64,000 nucleotides of DNA from Heliomarina sp018223035 (lineage in GTDB: Bacteria; Pseudomonadota; Alphaproteobacteria; Rhodobacterales; Rhodobacteraceae). Under the pieces are notes generated by a model. That model did no database searches. It was not told the DNA's origin and saw only the letters and a list, made by a program, of their open reading frames with translations. The stretch's first letter is position 1, and every line of letters begins with the position of its first letter. Both the position numbers and the translations under genes were made by a program. Shown here piece by piece: positions 17,203-25,788 of this stretch. Where the stretch lies: contig JAAEZD010000003.1 of NCBI GenBank assembly GCA_018223035.1, positions 186,001 to 250,000 of the forward strand. The letters run 5' to 3'.

Positions 17203-18252
17203 ATGACAGGGGCTGCGGATCGAACCGCAGCAAGGATAGGGCTGCTCGCCGCCTATCGAATGCGTTGGAAAAGACGCCGTCTTTTGTGGCCGGCCTTTCG
17301 AAGTCGCCATGACCTGAAATCGGTGATGGACCGAACCGGCCGGATCGGTGCCGGTGATATTCTCGTTTTCATGGTTCTGCGCAACGAAGCTGCCCGGCTG
17401 CCGCATTTCCTAAAATACTATCGCGGCCTGGGTGTCGGGCATTTCCTGGTGGTCGACAACGACAGCACCGATGATACGGCGGCTCTCTTGCAGGATCAGG
17501 AGGATCTTTCTCTCTGGCGGACCAAGGCGAGTTACCGCAAGGCGCGGTTCGGGGTAGACTGGACCAACTGGCTCTTGGCGCGCTACGGGCATGGACGCTG
17601 GTGTCTGGTGTTGGATGCGGATGAGCTGCTGGTCTATCCGCGCATGGATGAACTTGACCTTCCGGGGCTGACCAGGGCTTTGGAGGCGAGAGGGCAAAAC
17701 CTTTTTGGTGCCCTGATGCTGGACATGTATGCCAAGGGGCCGCTGGGTACGACAGAGCCCGGATCAGAGACGGAAACAGACCCTATAAAGGCCCTGCCGT
17801 GGTTTGACGCGGGCCCCTACCGCTGTCGGCGCCAGACCCCGATACGCAATCTCTGGGTGCAGGGGGGCGTGCGCGAGAGGGTGTTCTTCGCCGATGAACC
17901 CCGGCGCGCGCCGACGCTGAACAAGCTGCCGCTGATCCGGTGGAACAGGCGCTGGGCGCTGGTCAATTCCTGCCACGCGCTGCTGCCGCCCGATCTTAAC
18001 ATGGCTTATGACGGTCCGGGCGGGACGCAGCCTTCGGGCGTTTTGCTGCACAGCAAGTTCCTGCCAGACATCATTGAGCGCGCGCGTGAGGATGCCACGC
18101 GTAAACAGCATTTCAAAGAACCGCAAAAATTCAGAGACTATTACGCTAAAATCGAGACGGCGCCGGTGCTTTGGCATGAGGACTCCGTGCGCTATCAAGG
18201 CTGGAAGCAACTGGTCGAACTGGGTCTTATGCGGGATCTGGATAAGAAATAG
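17203..18252 (+). CDS. GT2-like glycosyltransferase, paralogue A
   Basis: 349 residues. After a basic N-terminus comes a Glyco_tranf_2_4-type domain: VLRNEAARLPHFLKYYRGLGV, then VVDNDSTDDT (nucleotide-sugar binding) and LDADELLVYP, where DAD is the metal-binding motif. The C-terminal half (WNRRWALVNSCHALLP and LHSKFLPDI) is shared with the next gene. It probably adds a sugar in a surface glycan; donor and acceptor are unknown. It begins 9 bases after galE. No signal peptide is seen, so it should act on the cytoplasmic side. Confidence 0.82.
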   Translation: MTGAADRTAARIGLLAAYRMRWKRRRLLWPAFRSRHDLKSVMDRTGRIGAGDILVFMVLRNEAARLPHFLKYYRGLGVGHFLVVDNDSTDDTAALLQDQEDLSLWRTKASYRKARFGVDWTNWLLARYGHGRWCLVLDADELLVYPRMDELDLPGLTRALEARGQNLFGALMLDMYAKGPLGTTEPGSETETDPIKALPWFDAGPYRCRRQTPIRNLWVQGGVRERVFFADEPRRAPTLNKLPLIRWNRRWALVNSCHALLPPDLNMAYDGPGGTQPSGVLLHSKFLPDIIERAREDATRKQHFKEPQKFRDYYAKIETAPVLWHEDSVRYQGWKQLVELGLMRDLDKK

Positions 18253-18445
18253 GCCCGTATTGAAAAGGTCCGGGCTTTCCCATCCGGGGCGCAACGGTTA
18301 CAGGGGTCTTAAATTCGGCGGTTATTCTCCTTGTAATGAATTGTAAATTAATCGACCTTTTACACTAGGGGTATGGGCGCGAACACGCCGTGACGCACAC
18401 AACCGGGTGGCCGGGCGCGTGTGAATATGGGGTTGGGCAGAAAGA

Positions 18446-19456
18446 TTGGGCCTTTGGGACTCTTATAAGATGAGGGTACGGCGGCGCCGTCGTATTCTCA
18501 GGTCGATGCGCAAGTCGCTGGAGCTGAGGCTGTTCCAGGACAATACATCGGCTATCCGGCCGGACGATATCCTGCTGGTCTCCACCATGCGCAATGAATC
18601 CGTGCGGCTTCCCTATTTCCTTGAATATTACCGCAACCTTGGCGTCGGGCATTTTCTCTTTATCGATAACGATAGCACGGACGACACGCTTGAGCTGCTG
18701 GGCGGGCAGGCGGATATCTCGGTCTGGACGACATCGGGAAGCTATCTGAAATCCAGTTTCGGCGTCGACTGGGTGAACCGGCTGTGCCGGAAATACGCCC
18801 ATGGTCATTGGACGCTGGTCGTCGATCCGGACGAGCTTTTTGTATATCCGTTCTGCGATACACGCCCCATTCCTGCGCTGACCGACTGGCTTGATAGTTC
18901 GTCAATCCGCAGTTTCTCGGCGATGCTGATCGATGTCTATCCCAAGGGTCCGCTGGATGCGCAGCCCTATGCGGCCGGGCAGGATCCGCTTGAGATCGCC
19001 TGCTGGTTCGACTCGGGCAATTACACGATCCGGCCCAACCCGACCTATGGCAATCTCTGGATCCAGGGCGGGCCGCGCAGCCGCATGTTCTTTGCGGAGA
19101 AACCATGGGAAGCACCCGCGCTGAACAAGATCCCGCTTGTGAAATGGGACCGCAAGTTCACCTATGTCAGTTCGACCCATATGCTGCTGCCGCGCGGGCT
19201 GAACCATGTCTATGACGAATGGGGCGGAGAGAAAGCGTCGGGCGCGCTGCTGCACACCAAGTTCCTTGATACCTTTCGCGGGAAGGCGCGCGAAGAGATG
19301 GAGCGGGGCCAGCATTACGCGGATTCTGCGGAATACAGAGCCTATGCAAAGGGATTGAAGGAGAGTCCGGACCTTTGGTGTCCGAGCAGCGAGAAGTACA
19401 TCAACTGGCGCCAGCTTGATATCCTGGGACTGATGTCCAAGGGGAACTGGGCATGA
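18446..19456 (+). CDS. GT2-like glycosyltransferase, paralogue B
   Basis: 336 residues. It is a paralogue of the preceding gene with the same order of blocks: STMRNESVRLPYFLEYYRNLGV, IDNDSTDDT, VDPDELFVYP (Pro where the first copy has Ala), KFTYVSSTHMLLP and LHTKFLDTF. The first possible start is a TTG at 18446; an ATG at 18470 would remove eight residues. The 193-base gap upstream includes an AT-rich stretch (about 18320-18370), so this gene may have its own promoter. It overlaps the next gene in an ATGA. Most likely a tandem duplication that has diverged in sugar or acceptor specificity. Confidence 0.8.
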   Translation: MGLWDSYKMRVRRRRRILRSMRKSLELRLFQDNTSAIRPDDILLVSTMRNESVRLPYFLEYYRNLGVGHFLFIDNDSTDDTLELLGGQADISVWTTSGSYLKSSFGVDWVNRLCRKYAHGHWTLVVDPDELFVYPFCDTRPIPALTDWLDSSSIRSFSAMLIDVYPKGPLDAQPYAAGQDPLEIACWFDSGNYTIRPNPTYGNLWIQGGPRSRMFFAEKPWEAPALNKIPLVKWDRKFTYVSSTHMLLPRGLNHVYDEWGGEKASGALLHTKFLDTFRGKAREEMERGQHYADSAEYRAYAKGLKESPDLWCPSSEKYINWRQLDILGLMSKGNWA

Positions 19457-21150
19457 GCATCGGTATCGTCATGTTGGTGCACAACTCGCTTGAGCGCGCG
19501 GCGCAGGTCGCGCGGCACTGGACGGCGTCGGGGTGCCCGGTGGTTCTGCATGTTGACAAGAGCGTGTCGCGCAGGGATTTCCGCACGCTGCGTGACCGGC
19601 TGCGACCGGACCCGCTGATCCGTTTCAGCAAGCGGCATCGCTGCGAATGGGGGACTTGGGGGATCGTGGCTGCCTCGCAGGCTGCATCCGAAACCATGCT
19701 GGCAAGTTTTCCGGACGTGAGCCATGTCTTTCTTTCCTCGGGGTCCTGCCTGCCTCTGCGCCCGGTCGCGGAACTGGTCGATTATCTTGCGGCGCGGCCC
19801 CAGACCGATTTCATCGAAAGCGCGACGACCTCGGATGTGCCATGGATCGTAGGCGGGCTGGGTGAAGAGCGTTTCACGCTCCGCTTTCCGTTTTCGTGGA
19901 AACGACAGCGGCGGCTGTTCGACAAATGGGTGGACGTGCAGCGTCGGTTCAAGCTCAAACGTCGTATTCCCCGAGGGTTAGTGCCACATATGGGCAGCCA
20001 GTGGTGGTGCCTCAGCCGCGACACCCTGTCGCGTATCCTCAAGTCACCAGAACGCGCCATGAATGACAGGTATTTCCGGCGGGTCTGGATCCCGGATGAA
20101 AGCTATTACCAGACCTTGGCGCGGCTTTACTCGCGCAATATCGAAAGCCGGTCGCTGACGCTTTCCAAGTTCGACTACCAAGGCAAGCCGCATGTGTTCT
20201 ACGATGACCACCTGCAATTGCTGCGGCGCTCGGACTGTTTCGTCGCCCGCAAAATCTGGCCGGGCGCAGAGCGGCTTTATCGGGGGTTCCTGACGGACGA
20301 TGCGGACGCGATGAAAAAAGCAGAGCCTAATCCTGCTAAAATCGACAGGATATTCGCCAAGGCGGTGGAGCGGCGCACCCGCGGCAGGCCGGGTCTTTAC
20401 ATGCAAAGCCGGATGCCTCGTAACGGGCACGAGAACGGGATCACTGCCCACCCCTATTCGGTCTTTCAGGGTTTTTCCGAGCTTTTCGTGGATTTTGAAG
20501 ACTGGCTGGCGAATGCCTCTGGCACGCGGGTACACGGGCATCTTTTTGCACCGAAACGGGTCGAGTTCGCGGGCGGGGAAAGCATCATCGATGGCGCGCT
20601 GACCGACAATGCCGCGACGCGGGATCATGCGCCCGAGCGGTTCCTGACCAACCTGATCTGGAACACGCGGGGCGAACGGCAATGTTTCCAGTTCAGCCCG
20701 CGCGACAATCAGGACGTCAACTGGATCATGGCGCTGGATCCGAACGCGCAGATCTCGGTTGTAACCGGAGCCTGGGCGGTGCCTCTGTTCCGCTCGAAAA
20801 AGAACTTTGCGACCCTGCGCAGCGAAGCGGCGCGGCTTCAGCGCGTGGAAAGCGAACAGCTGGCAATCCTGCGGTCAAACCATGCGAATGCACAGATCCG
20901 GATCTGGTCGATGGCGGAATTCATTGAATCTCCGATGGAGCCGTTGCAGACCGTCCTGGACGAAATCGCGCCGAAGAAATCGCGCTGGATCGGCGAGGCA
21001 CCGCGATTGGAGGATCTTGCCGGCTTTGGACAATTTCTTCAGAAGCTGAAGAACGAAGGCATGCATCCCTATCTCATGGGAGATTTTCCTGTTGAGCAGG
21101 AATCGCAGGAGATGCCAGCCATAAAACAAAGACCGTACCTAGTGCGGTAA
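19453..21150 (+). CDS. GT14-like (Branch/core-2) glycosyltransferase with C-terminal domain of unknown function
   Basis: 565 residues. The N-terminal 250 residues resemble the core-2/I-branching beta-1,6-N-acetylglucosaminyltransferase family: VMLVHNSLERAAQVARHW, LHVDKSVSR, CEWGTWGIVAAS, HVFLSSGSCLPLRP and GSQWWCLSRDT. The remainder (about 340-550) has no motif I can name but appears to be a separate alpha/beta domain ending SRWIGEAPRLEDL. It overlaps the upstream gene by 4 bases. The sulfotransferase gene follows after 17 bases. It is predicted to add GlcNAc or xylose to a surface glycan; this is by family only. Confidence 0.75.
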   Translation: MSIGIVMLVHNSLERAAQVARHWTASGCPVVLHVDKSVSRRDFRTLRDRLRPDPLIRFSKRHRCEWGTWGIVAASQAASETMLASFPDVSHVFLSSGSCLPLRPVAELVDYLAARPQTDFIESATTSDVPWIVGGLGEERFTLRFPFSWKRQRRLFDKWVDVQRRFKLKRRIPRGLVPHMGSQWWCLSRDTLSRILKSPERAMNDRYFRRVWIPDESYYQTLARLYSRNIESRSLTLSKFDYQGKPHVFYDDHLQLLRRSDCFVARKIWPGAERLYRGFLTDDADAMKKAEPNPAKIDRIFAKAVERRTRGRPGLYMQSRMPRNGHENGITAHPYSVFQGFSELFVDFEDWLANASGTRVHGHLFAPKRVEFAGGESIIDGALTDNAATRDHAPERFLTNLIWNTRGERQCFQFSPRDNQDVNWIMALDPNAQISVVTGAWAVPLFRSKKNFATLRSEAARLQRVESEQLAILRSNHANAQIRIWSMAEFIESPMEPLQTVLDEIAPKKSRWIGEAPRLEDLAGFGQFLQKLKNEGMHPYLMGDFPVEQESQEMPAIKQRPYLVR

Positions 21151-21167
21151 TAATAACCAGAGGGACT

Positions 21168-22604
21168 ATGTTCGACTATTTTGTGGTGTTTGCAGAGATG
21201 CGAACCGGATCGAACCTGCTTGAAACCAACTTGAACGCCTTTGATGGGATGAGTTGTCTGGGAGAGGCGTTCAATCCACATTTCATCGGGTATCCGAACA
21301 AGTCCGAGATTCTTGGGATCGAAAAGGACACGCGGGATGCCGATCCGTCCCTCCTGATCGATGCGGTGAAGTCGGCGCCGGGGCTTTCAGGGTTCCGGTA
21401 TTTCCACGATCACGATCCGCGCGTTCTGAATGTCATGCTCGACGACCCACGATGCGCCAAGATCATCCTGACCCGTAATCCGCTGGAAAGTTACGTGTCG
21501 TGGAAGATCGCCAAGGCCACGAACCAATGGAAGCTGACCGATGTCAAACGCCGGAAGGAGGCGCTGGCCGATTTCGACGGGGTGGAGTTTGCGGGCTACG
21601 TCGGAGAGCTGCAGAATTTTCAGGTCAAGCTGCTCAACCGGATGCAGGTGTCCGGACAGACCGGGTTTTACATCGCTTACGAGGACCTGCGCGATCTCGA
21701 TGTGATGAACGGGCTGGCGCAATGGCTGGGCTGCGGTGAAAAGCTCGAGGCGCTGGATACGAGCCTCAAGATTCAGAACCCCGGGCCCGTGGCCGAGAAA
21801 GTCTCTAACCCGAGAGAAATGAAACGCGCGCTGGCCGATCTGGACGCGTTCAATCTGACACGTACACCCAATTTCGAGCCGCGCCGTGGACCTGCGGTGC
21901 CAAGTTACATTGCGGGTAACAGCCTGCCGTTGCTCTTTATGCCTATTCCAGGCGGGCCTGTCGAAACGATTGCGAACTGGATGGGTGAGCTGGAAGGCGT
22001 GCCGGCGTCGGCGTTGAAGCGGAAGATGACACAGAAAGATTTACGCCAGTGGTTGCGCAAGCAGGAAGTTCACCGGAGTTTCACGGTACTGCGGCATCCG
22101 GCCGATCGGGTGCACGAGGTCTTTTGCAGGAAAATCCTCAACACGGGCGCCGGGAGCTATGCGCAGATTCGCGACACCCTGCGGCGGCAGTTCAAGCTGC
22201 GCCTGCCGGAGGGGGCGCCCGACGACAGCTATTCGATGGAAGATCACCGGGCCACGTTCAAGGGATTTCTTGGATTCGTCAGATCCAACCTTGCCGGTCA
22301 GACGGGGATTCGAGTGGATGCGTCATGGGCGACGCAGGCGCAGATCGTCGCCGGTTTTGCCGAATTCAAATCGCCCGATATCATGGTTCGGGAGAACGAT
22401 ACCATGTTGCTGAGCATGTTGGCTTCACATGTGGGAATCACCTATCCGCGCGATATTCAACGCGATGAGCCCTGTGGCCCCTATGTGCTGGCGGATGTGT
22501 ACGACAACGAGATCGCCGACATGATCGGGTCAATCTACCAGCGGGATTTCATGATGTTCGCAATGCGGCCTTGGACACCGCCCGGTCTGCCTAGGCGGCC
22601 TTGA
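21168..22604 (+). CDS. Sulfotransferase with a second, degenerate sulfotransferase-like half
   Basis: 478 residues. The N-terminal half is a PAPS-dependent sulfotransferase of the NodH/Stf0 type: the 5'-phosphosulfate loop R12-TGSNLLETNL at the very start and the 3'-phosphate motif ILTR103-NPLESYVS. After about residue 250 a second block begins with LPLLFMPIPGGPVETIANW and contains VLR309-HPADRVHEVFCRKIL, which looks like the two phosphate-binding elements of a Sulfotransfer_2 domain but without the usual Lys of the first loop. The gene closes the glycosyltransferase run, and its stop overlaps the ptsN stop on the other strand by 14 bases. CysQ upstream would clear its by-product PAP. Confidence 0.78.
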   Translation: MFDYFVVFAEMRTGSNLLETNLNAFDGMSCLGEAFNPHFIGYPNKSEILGIEKDTRDADPSLLIDAVKSAPGLSGFRYFHDHDPRVLNVMLDDPRCAKIILTRNPLESYVSWKIAKATNQWKLTDVKRRKEALADFDGVEFAGYVGELQNFQVKLLNRMQVSGQTGFYIAYEDLRDLDVMNGLAQWLGCGEKLEALDTSLKIQNPGPVAEKVSNPREMKRALADLDAFNLTRTPNFEPRRGPAVPSYIAGNSLPLLFMPIPGGPVETIANWMGELEGVPASALKRKMTQKDLRQWLRKQEVHRSFTVLRHPADRVHEVFCRKILNTGAGSYAQIRDTLRRQFKLRLPEGAPDDSYSMEDHRATFKGFLGFVRSNLAGQTGIRVDASWATQAQIVAGFAEFKSPDIMVRENDTMLLSMLASHVGITYPRDIQRDEPCGPYVLADVYDNEIADMIGSIYQRDFMMFAMRPWTPPGLPRRP

Positions 22605-23055
22605 CCGAGGTAGGCGAGGTGAGCAGAGCGTAAAGCTTGCTGGGGTCGTGGTTTGCCCGCAGCTTGGCGCAGAGTGTGGGTTCGCGCAGGGTGCGCGATA
22701 CCAGCGCGAGCGCCTTGAGATGCTCGACGCCCGATTCCTCGGGCGCCAGCAATGCAAAGGCGATATCCACCGACTGACGGTCTATCGCACTGAAATCCAG
22801 CGGCTTTTCCAGCAACACAAAGACTCCGACAACGGAGTCGAGCCCCGGTAGTCGCGCATGAGGTAGCGCGACACCGTGGCCGACGCCGGTTGGTCCCAGG
22901 CTTTCCCGTTCAAGCAATGCCTCGACAGTATCCGGGGCGTTGATACCATGGCAGGCATGGGCAACGTCGCCGATTTCCTGAAAAAGGCGTTTCTTGCTTG
23001 AAACGGCGGCATAGACGCGAACGGCTTCGGGTTTCAGGATGCTCGAAAGCTCCAT
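22591..23055 (-). CDS. ptsN: PtsN, nitrogen-regulatory PTS EIIA component
   Basis: 154 residues. An EIIA-Ntr/fructose-type domain with the phosphorylatable H66 in GHGVALPHARLPG. In the nitrogen PTS (PtsP-PtsO-PtsN) this protein signals nitrogen and carbon status by protein-protein contacts rather than by sugar transport. It is the last gene of the minus-strand string lptB-hpf-ptsN. Its stop lies inside the end of the convergent sulfotransferase gene. rpoN, which often sits near it in Gammaproteobacteria, is not in the window. Confidence 0.94.
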   Translation of the reverse strand: MELSSILKPEAVRVYAAVSSKKRLFQEIGDVAHACHGINAPDTVEALLERESLGPTGVGHGVALPHARLPGLDSVVGVFVLLEKPLDFSAIDRQSVDIAFALLAPEESGVEHLKALALVSRTLREPTLCAKLRANHDPSKLYALLTSPTSVKAA

Positions 23056-23094
23056 ATGGTGTCGTGCTCCGTGGGCTGCGCCCCTGTTCTGGGG

Positions 23095-23670
23095 CTAGTC
23101 CTGATTGCGCGGGTCGATCCAGCCGATGTTACCATCGTCGCGGCGATAAACCACGTTCAAACCCTGTTTACCTTCGTTACGGAAGATCAGCACGGGGGCT
23201 CCTGCCAATTCCATTTGCATAACGGCCTCGCCTACAGACAATGAAGGTATCTGCATTTCCATCTCAGCAACGATAATTGGTTGAAGCGAATCCGGCTCGG
23301 CATCTTCCGATTGCTCTTCTGCGGCGAGGATATAGGAGGATGCGCCCAAGAGTTCAACCGGTTCCGACCGATCACGATGATGGTCCTTGAGACGGCGTTT
23401 ATAGCGGCGTAACTGCTTGTCCATCTTCTCGCCACAGCTGTCGAATGCCGAGTAGATCTCGGTCGCTTTAGCCTTGGCGGCAGCAGTCAGACCAGTCGAG
23501 AGATGGATGGTGGCCTCGCACACATACTCATGTGCGGACTTTGAGAAAATCACGTTCGCATCCGTCGGACGGCCGGCATATTTACTCACGATCTCGTTCA
23601 GCTCGGTCTGCACATGGGTTTGAAGAGCCTCGCCGATGTCGATCTGTTTGCCACTGATTTGGTACCGCAT
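23095..23670 (-). CDS. hpf: Long-form ribosome hibernation-promoting factor
   Basis: 191 residues. The N-terminal HPF/RaiA domain (MRYQISGKQIDIGEAL to about 110) binds the ribosome in stationary phase. The C-terminal domain (about 130-191, with GEAVMQMELAGAPVLIF and VVYRRDDGNIGWIDP) is the dimerisation part found only in long HPF, which forms 100S ribosomes. AAGGAG precedes the ATG. ptsN follows after 39 bases. The leader contains a small CCGCTT/AAGCGG hairpin of unknown meaning. Confidence 0.94.
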   Translation of the reverse strand: MRYQISGKQIDIGEALQTHVQTELNEIVSKYAGRPTDANVIFSKSAHEYVCEATIHLSTGLTAAAKAKATEIYSAFDSCGEKMDKQLRRYKRRLKDHHRDRSEPVELLGASSYILAAEEQSEDAEPDSLQPIIVAEMEMQIPSLSVGEAVMQMELAGAPVLIFRNEGKQGLNVVYRRDDGNIGWIDPRNQD

Positions 23671-23919
23671 TTGTGCTCCTTCAGATTGGCATCCTCAGAC
23701 GCTCCGCTTGGAAAGCGGGCGTTAACTTTATCGGATGACTGGAAATAGGTAAAAAATGGGTCCAGCGGTCCGGCCCGTATTCCGGGCGGTAACAAGAAGC
23801 CGCGTGAGCCATGCATTCACCATATCTCAATTGAGGCACCACGCAGGCTTGCTGTCAACGAAAAGCGGATGAAACGGCTTGCCATTTTGCGCGCAAATTG
23901 CCGCAACTTGCCGATTTCC

Positions 23920-24678
23920 TTAGGAAATACGAAAATTTTCGCCGAGATAGACGCGTCTGACATTTTCGTTTTCGACAACTTCTTCGGGCGTGCCGGACAT
24001 CAGAACCTGACCATCGTGCAAGATATAGGCGCGATCGACGATTTCGAGCGTCTCGCGGACGTTGTGGTCGGTGATCAGCACGCCGATTCCCCGATTCTTG
24101 AGGTCGGAGACGAGATGGCGGATTTCGTTGACCGAGATCGGGTCGACCCCGGCGAAGGGTTCGTCGAGCAGCAGGTATTTCGGTTCGGCCGCAAGGCAGC
24201 GCGCGATTTCGACACGACGCCGTTCACCGCCCGAAAGGGCAAGCGCGGGGGCGCGGCGCAGATGTTCGATGGAGAAATCCGAAAGGAGTTCTTCAAGCCG
24301 TTCGCGGCGCTTGCTTTTGTCATCGTAGGTGATGTCGAGCACGGCCGAGATATTGTCTTCGACGCTGAGGCCGCGAAAGATCGACATTTCCTGCGGCAGA
24401 TAGCCGATTCCCAGACGTGCGCGGCGGTACATCGGCAGGGTTGTGACGGTCGTGCCGTCAATCGTGACCGAACCGGCCTCGGGGAACACCAGCCCGGCGA
24501 TCGCGTAAAAGGACGTGGTCTTGCCCGACCCGTTGGGCCCGAGCAGCGCGACGACCTCACCCCGGTGCAGGGACATGGTGACATCACGGATCACCATTTT
24601 CTTGCGGTAGGATTTCCGCAGATGAGAGATCTGGAGTCCGGTTGTATTCGAACTCGTCACAAGCGTCGGGCGGGCCAT
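23920..24678 (-). CDS. lptB: LptB, LPS export ABC transporter ATPase
   Basis: 252 residues from the ATG at 24678, which comes one base after the lptA stop; the frame extends to 24717 within lptA but that start is unlikely. Walker A is GPNGSGKTTSFY, the signature LSGGERRRVEIARC and Walker B LLLDEPFAGVDP, and the QEMSIFRGLSVEDNI Q-loop is typical of LptB. It powers LPS extraction from the inner membrane with LptFG (not here), and LptC/LptA (next genes upstream) form the periplasmic bridge. A 249-base gap to hpf holds no gene I can see. Confidence 0.96.
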   Translation of the reverse strand: MARPTLVTSSNTTGLQISHLRKSYRKKMVIRDVTMSLHRGEVVALLGPNGSGKTTSFYAIAGLVFPEAGSVTIDGTTVTTLPMYRRARLGIGYLPQEMSIFRGLSVEDNISAVLDITYDDKSKRRERLEELLSDFSIEHLRRAPALALSGGERRRVEIARCLAAEPKYLLLDEPFAGVDPISVNEIRHLVSDLKNRGIGVLITDHNVRETLEIVDRAYILHDGQVLMSGTPEEVVENENVRRVYLGENFRIS

Positions 24679-24679
24679 A

Positions 24680-25171
24680 TCAGTTGCCGCCGTCGTTCTG
24701 AAGGATGGTGCGCACACGCCCGTTCATCTGGGCCGTGCCAGTAGTAAGATTCACCGTCATGTTGTTGGAAGAAAGCGCGTTTGCGCCCTGCGTCAACAGG
24801 ACGTTGCCGGTCATCACGATCACGCCTGTATCGATGCTGTAATCGGCGCGATCAGCCTCGGCCGCGTCGGGGCCGCTGACGAGAACCACATCGCCAACTG
24901 CCTCCATCCGCTGGATGGTGCTTTGATCCTGATTGTAGATAACGAGGACGCGCTGGGCCGAGATCCGCATCTCACCCTGTCCGATGCGCACGTTGCCTTT
25001 GAATTCCGCCGATCCGTCCGCCTGATTCACGTCGAGCGAATCTGCCGTGACCTCGACAGGGAGAGTCGGGTCGGCCTTGATACCCCCGAAGGCGACATTC
25101 GTCTGGGCTGTCGCGGGCATGGCTGCGAGGGCAAAAAACAGCGGGAAAATGAGGAAACGATAAAGGAACAA
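24680..25171 (-). CDS. lptA: LptA, periplasmic LPS bridge protein
   Basis: 163 residues with a signal peptide (MFLYRFLIFPLFFALAAMPATA). The OstA/LptA beta-jellyroll domain is recognised by VEVTADSLDVNQADGSAEFKG, ISAQRVLVIYNQ and a repeat-like NVLLTQGANALSSNNM. It forms the periplasmic filament that carries LPS to the outer membrane. Start is 5 bases after lptC stops and the stop is next to the lptB start, so lptC-lptA-lptB are one unit. Confidence 0.92.
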   Translation of the reverse strand: MFLYRFLIFPLFFALAAMPATAQTNVAFGGIKADPTLPVEVTADSLDVNQADGSAEFKGNVRIGQGEMRISAQRVLVIYNQDQSTIQRMEAVGDVVLVSGPDAAEADRADYSIDTGVIVMTGNVLLTQGANALSSNNMTVNLTTGTAQMNGRVRTILQNDGGN

Positions 25172-25176
25172 GTGAG

Positions 25177-25773
25177 TTAATCCGATTTTTTCGGCAGGTA
25201 TATCAGCTTTACACCTTGGTTGAAAAGAACATGCAGAGGCCCGTCGTCATTTTCGGGACCAAAGGTCATCCGGCCGGCTGTGATATCGCCGAACGGAGAG
25301 GTGCCGGAGATGGCGCCGTTAGTCTGGCCCGACAGATATTGAAGAGTGGCTTCCAGCTCTTCGGTTTCGATCTCGATCCCGGTCGAGGTGGTCATGCGCA
25401 CACCTCCCTGAAAGGTCGCGACGTCGCTTTGCATGTTCACGCGCATCATCTCGGAATCCAGCGTCAGTTCGACTCCGTCGGTGGCGGTCAGCTTTGCATT
25501 GACCTCGGTTGCCTCGGCCGGCGTATTCTCATCGCCGGGGCGGGCAAGGGCTGCGCGTACAACGATTTCTTCGCCCTTCTGGTTGGTGCCGGAATAGAAC
25601 GGCGCGGTAATCTGCTGACCCCGGGTCCGTTCGGCGACTTCGCTGTCGGCAAAGGGAATCGTCGCCTCGAAATTACTGCCTCGGGACAGCAGGAAAAGCG
25701 TCGCGAGGATACCAAGCGCGATGAGGGGCAACAGCACCTTGAAGATGGCAACCAGCCGGGAATAGAGATCCAT
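25177..25773 (-). CDS. lptC: LptC, LPS export membrane-anchored component
   Basis: 198 residues. One N-terminal transmembrane segment (about 8-28, AIFKVLLPLIALGILATLFL) is followed by a beta-jellyroll periplasmic domain with EVNAKLTATDGVELTLDS and MRVNMQSDVATFQGGVRM repeats, as in LptC. It takes LPS from LptBFG and passes it to LptA, which is encoded next. Sequence conservation of LptC is low, so the call leans on topology, repeats and gene order. kpsF lies 15 bases upstream. Confidence 0.88.
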   Translation of the reverse strand: MDLYSRLVAIFKVLLPLIALGILATLFLLSRGSNFEATIPFADSEVAERTRGQQITAPFYSGTNQKGEEIVVRAALARPGDENTPAEATEVNAKLTATDGVELTLDSEMMRVNMQSDVATFQGGVRMTTSTGIEIETEELEATLQYLSGQTNGAISGTSPFGDITAGRMTFGPENDDGPLHVLFNQGVKLIYLPKKSD

Positions 25774-25788
25774 CGCCCATGCCTCCCC

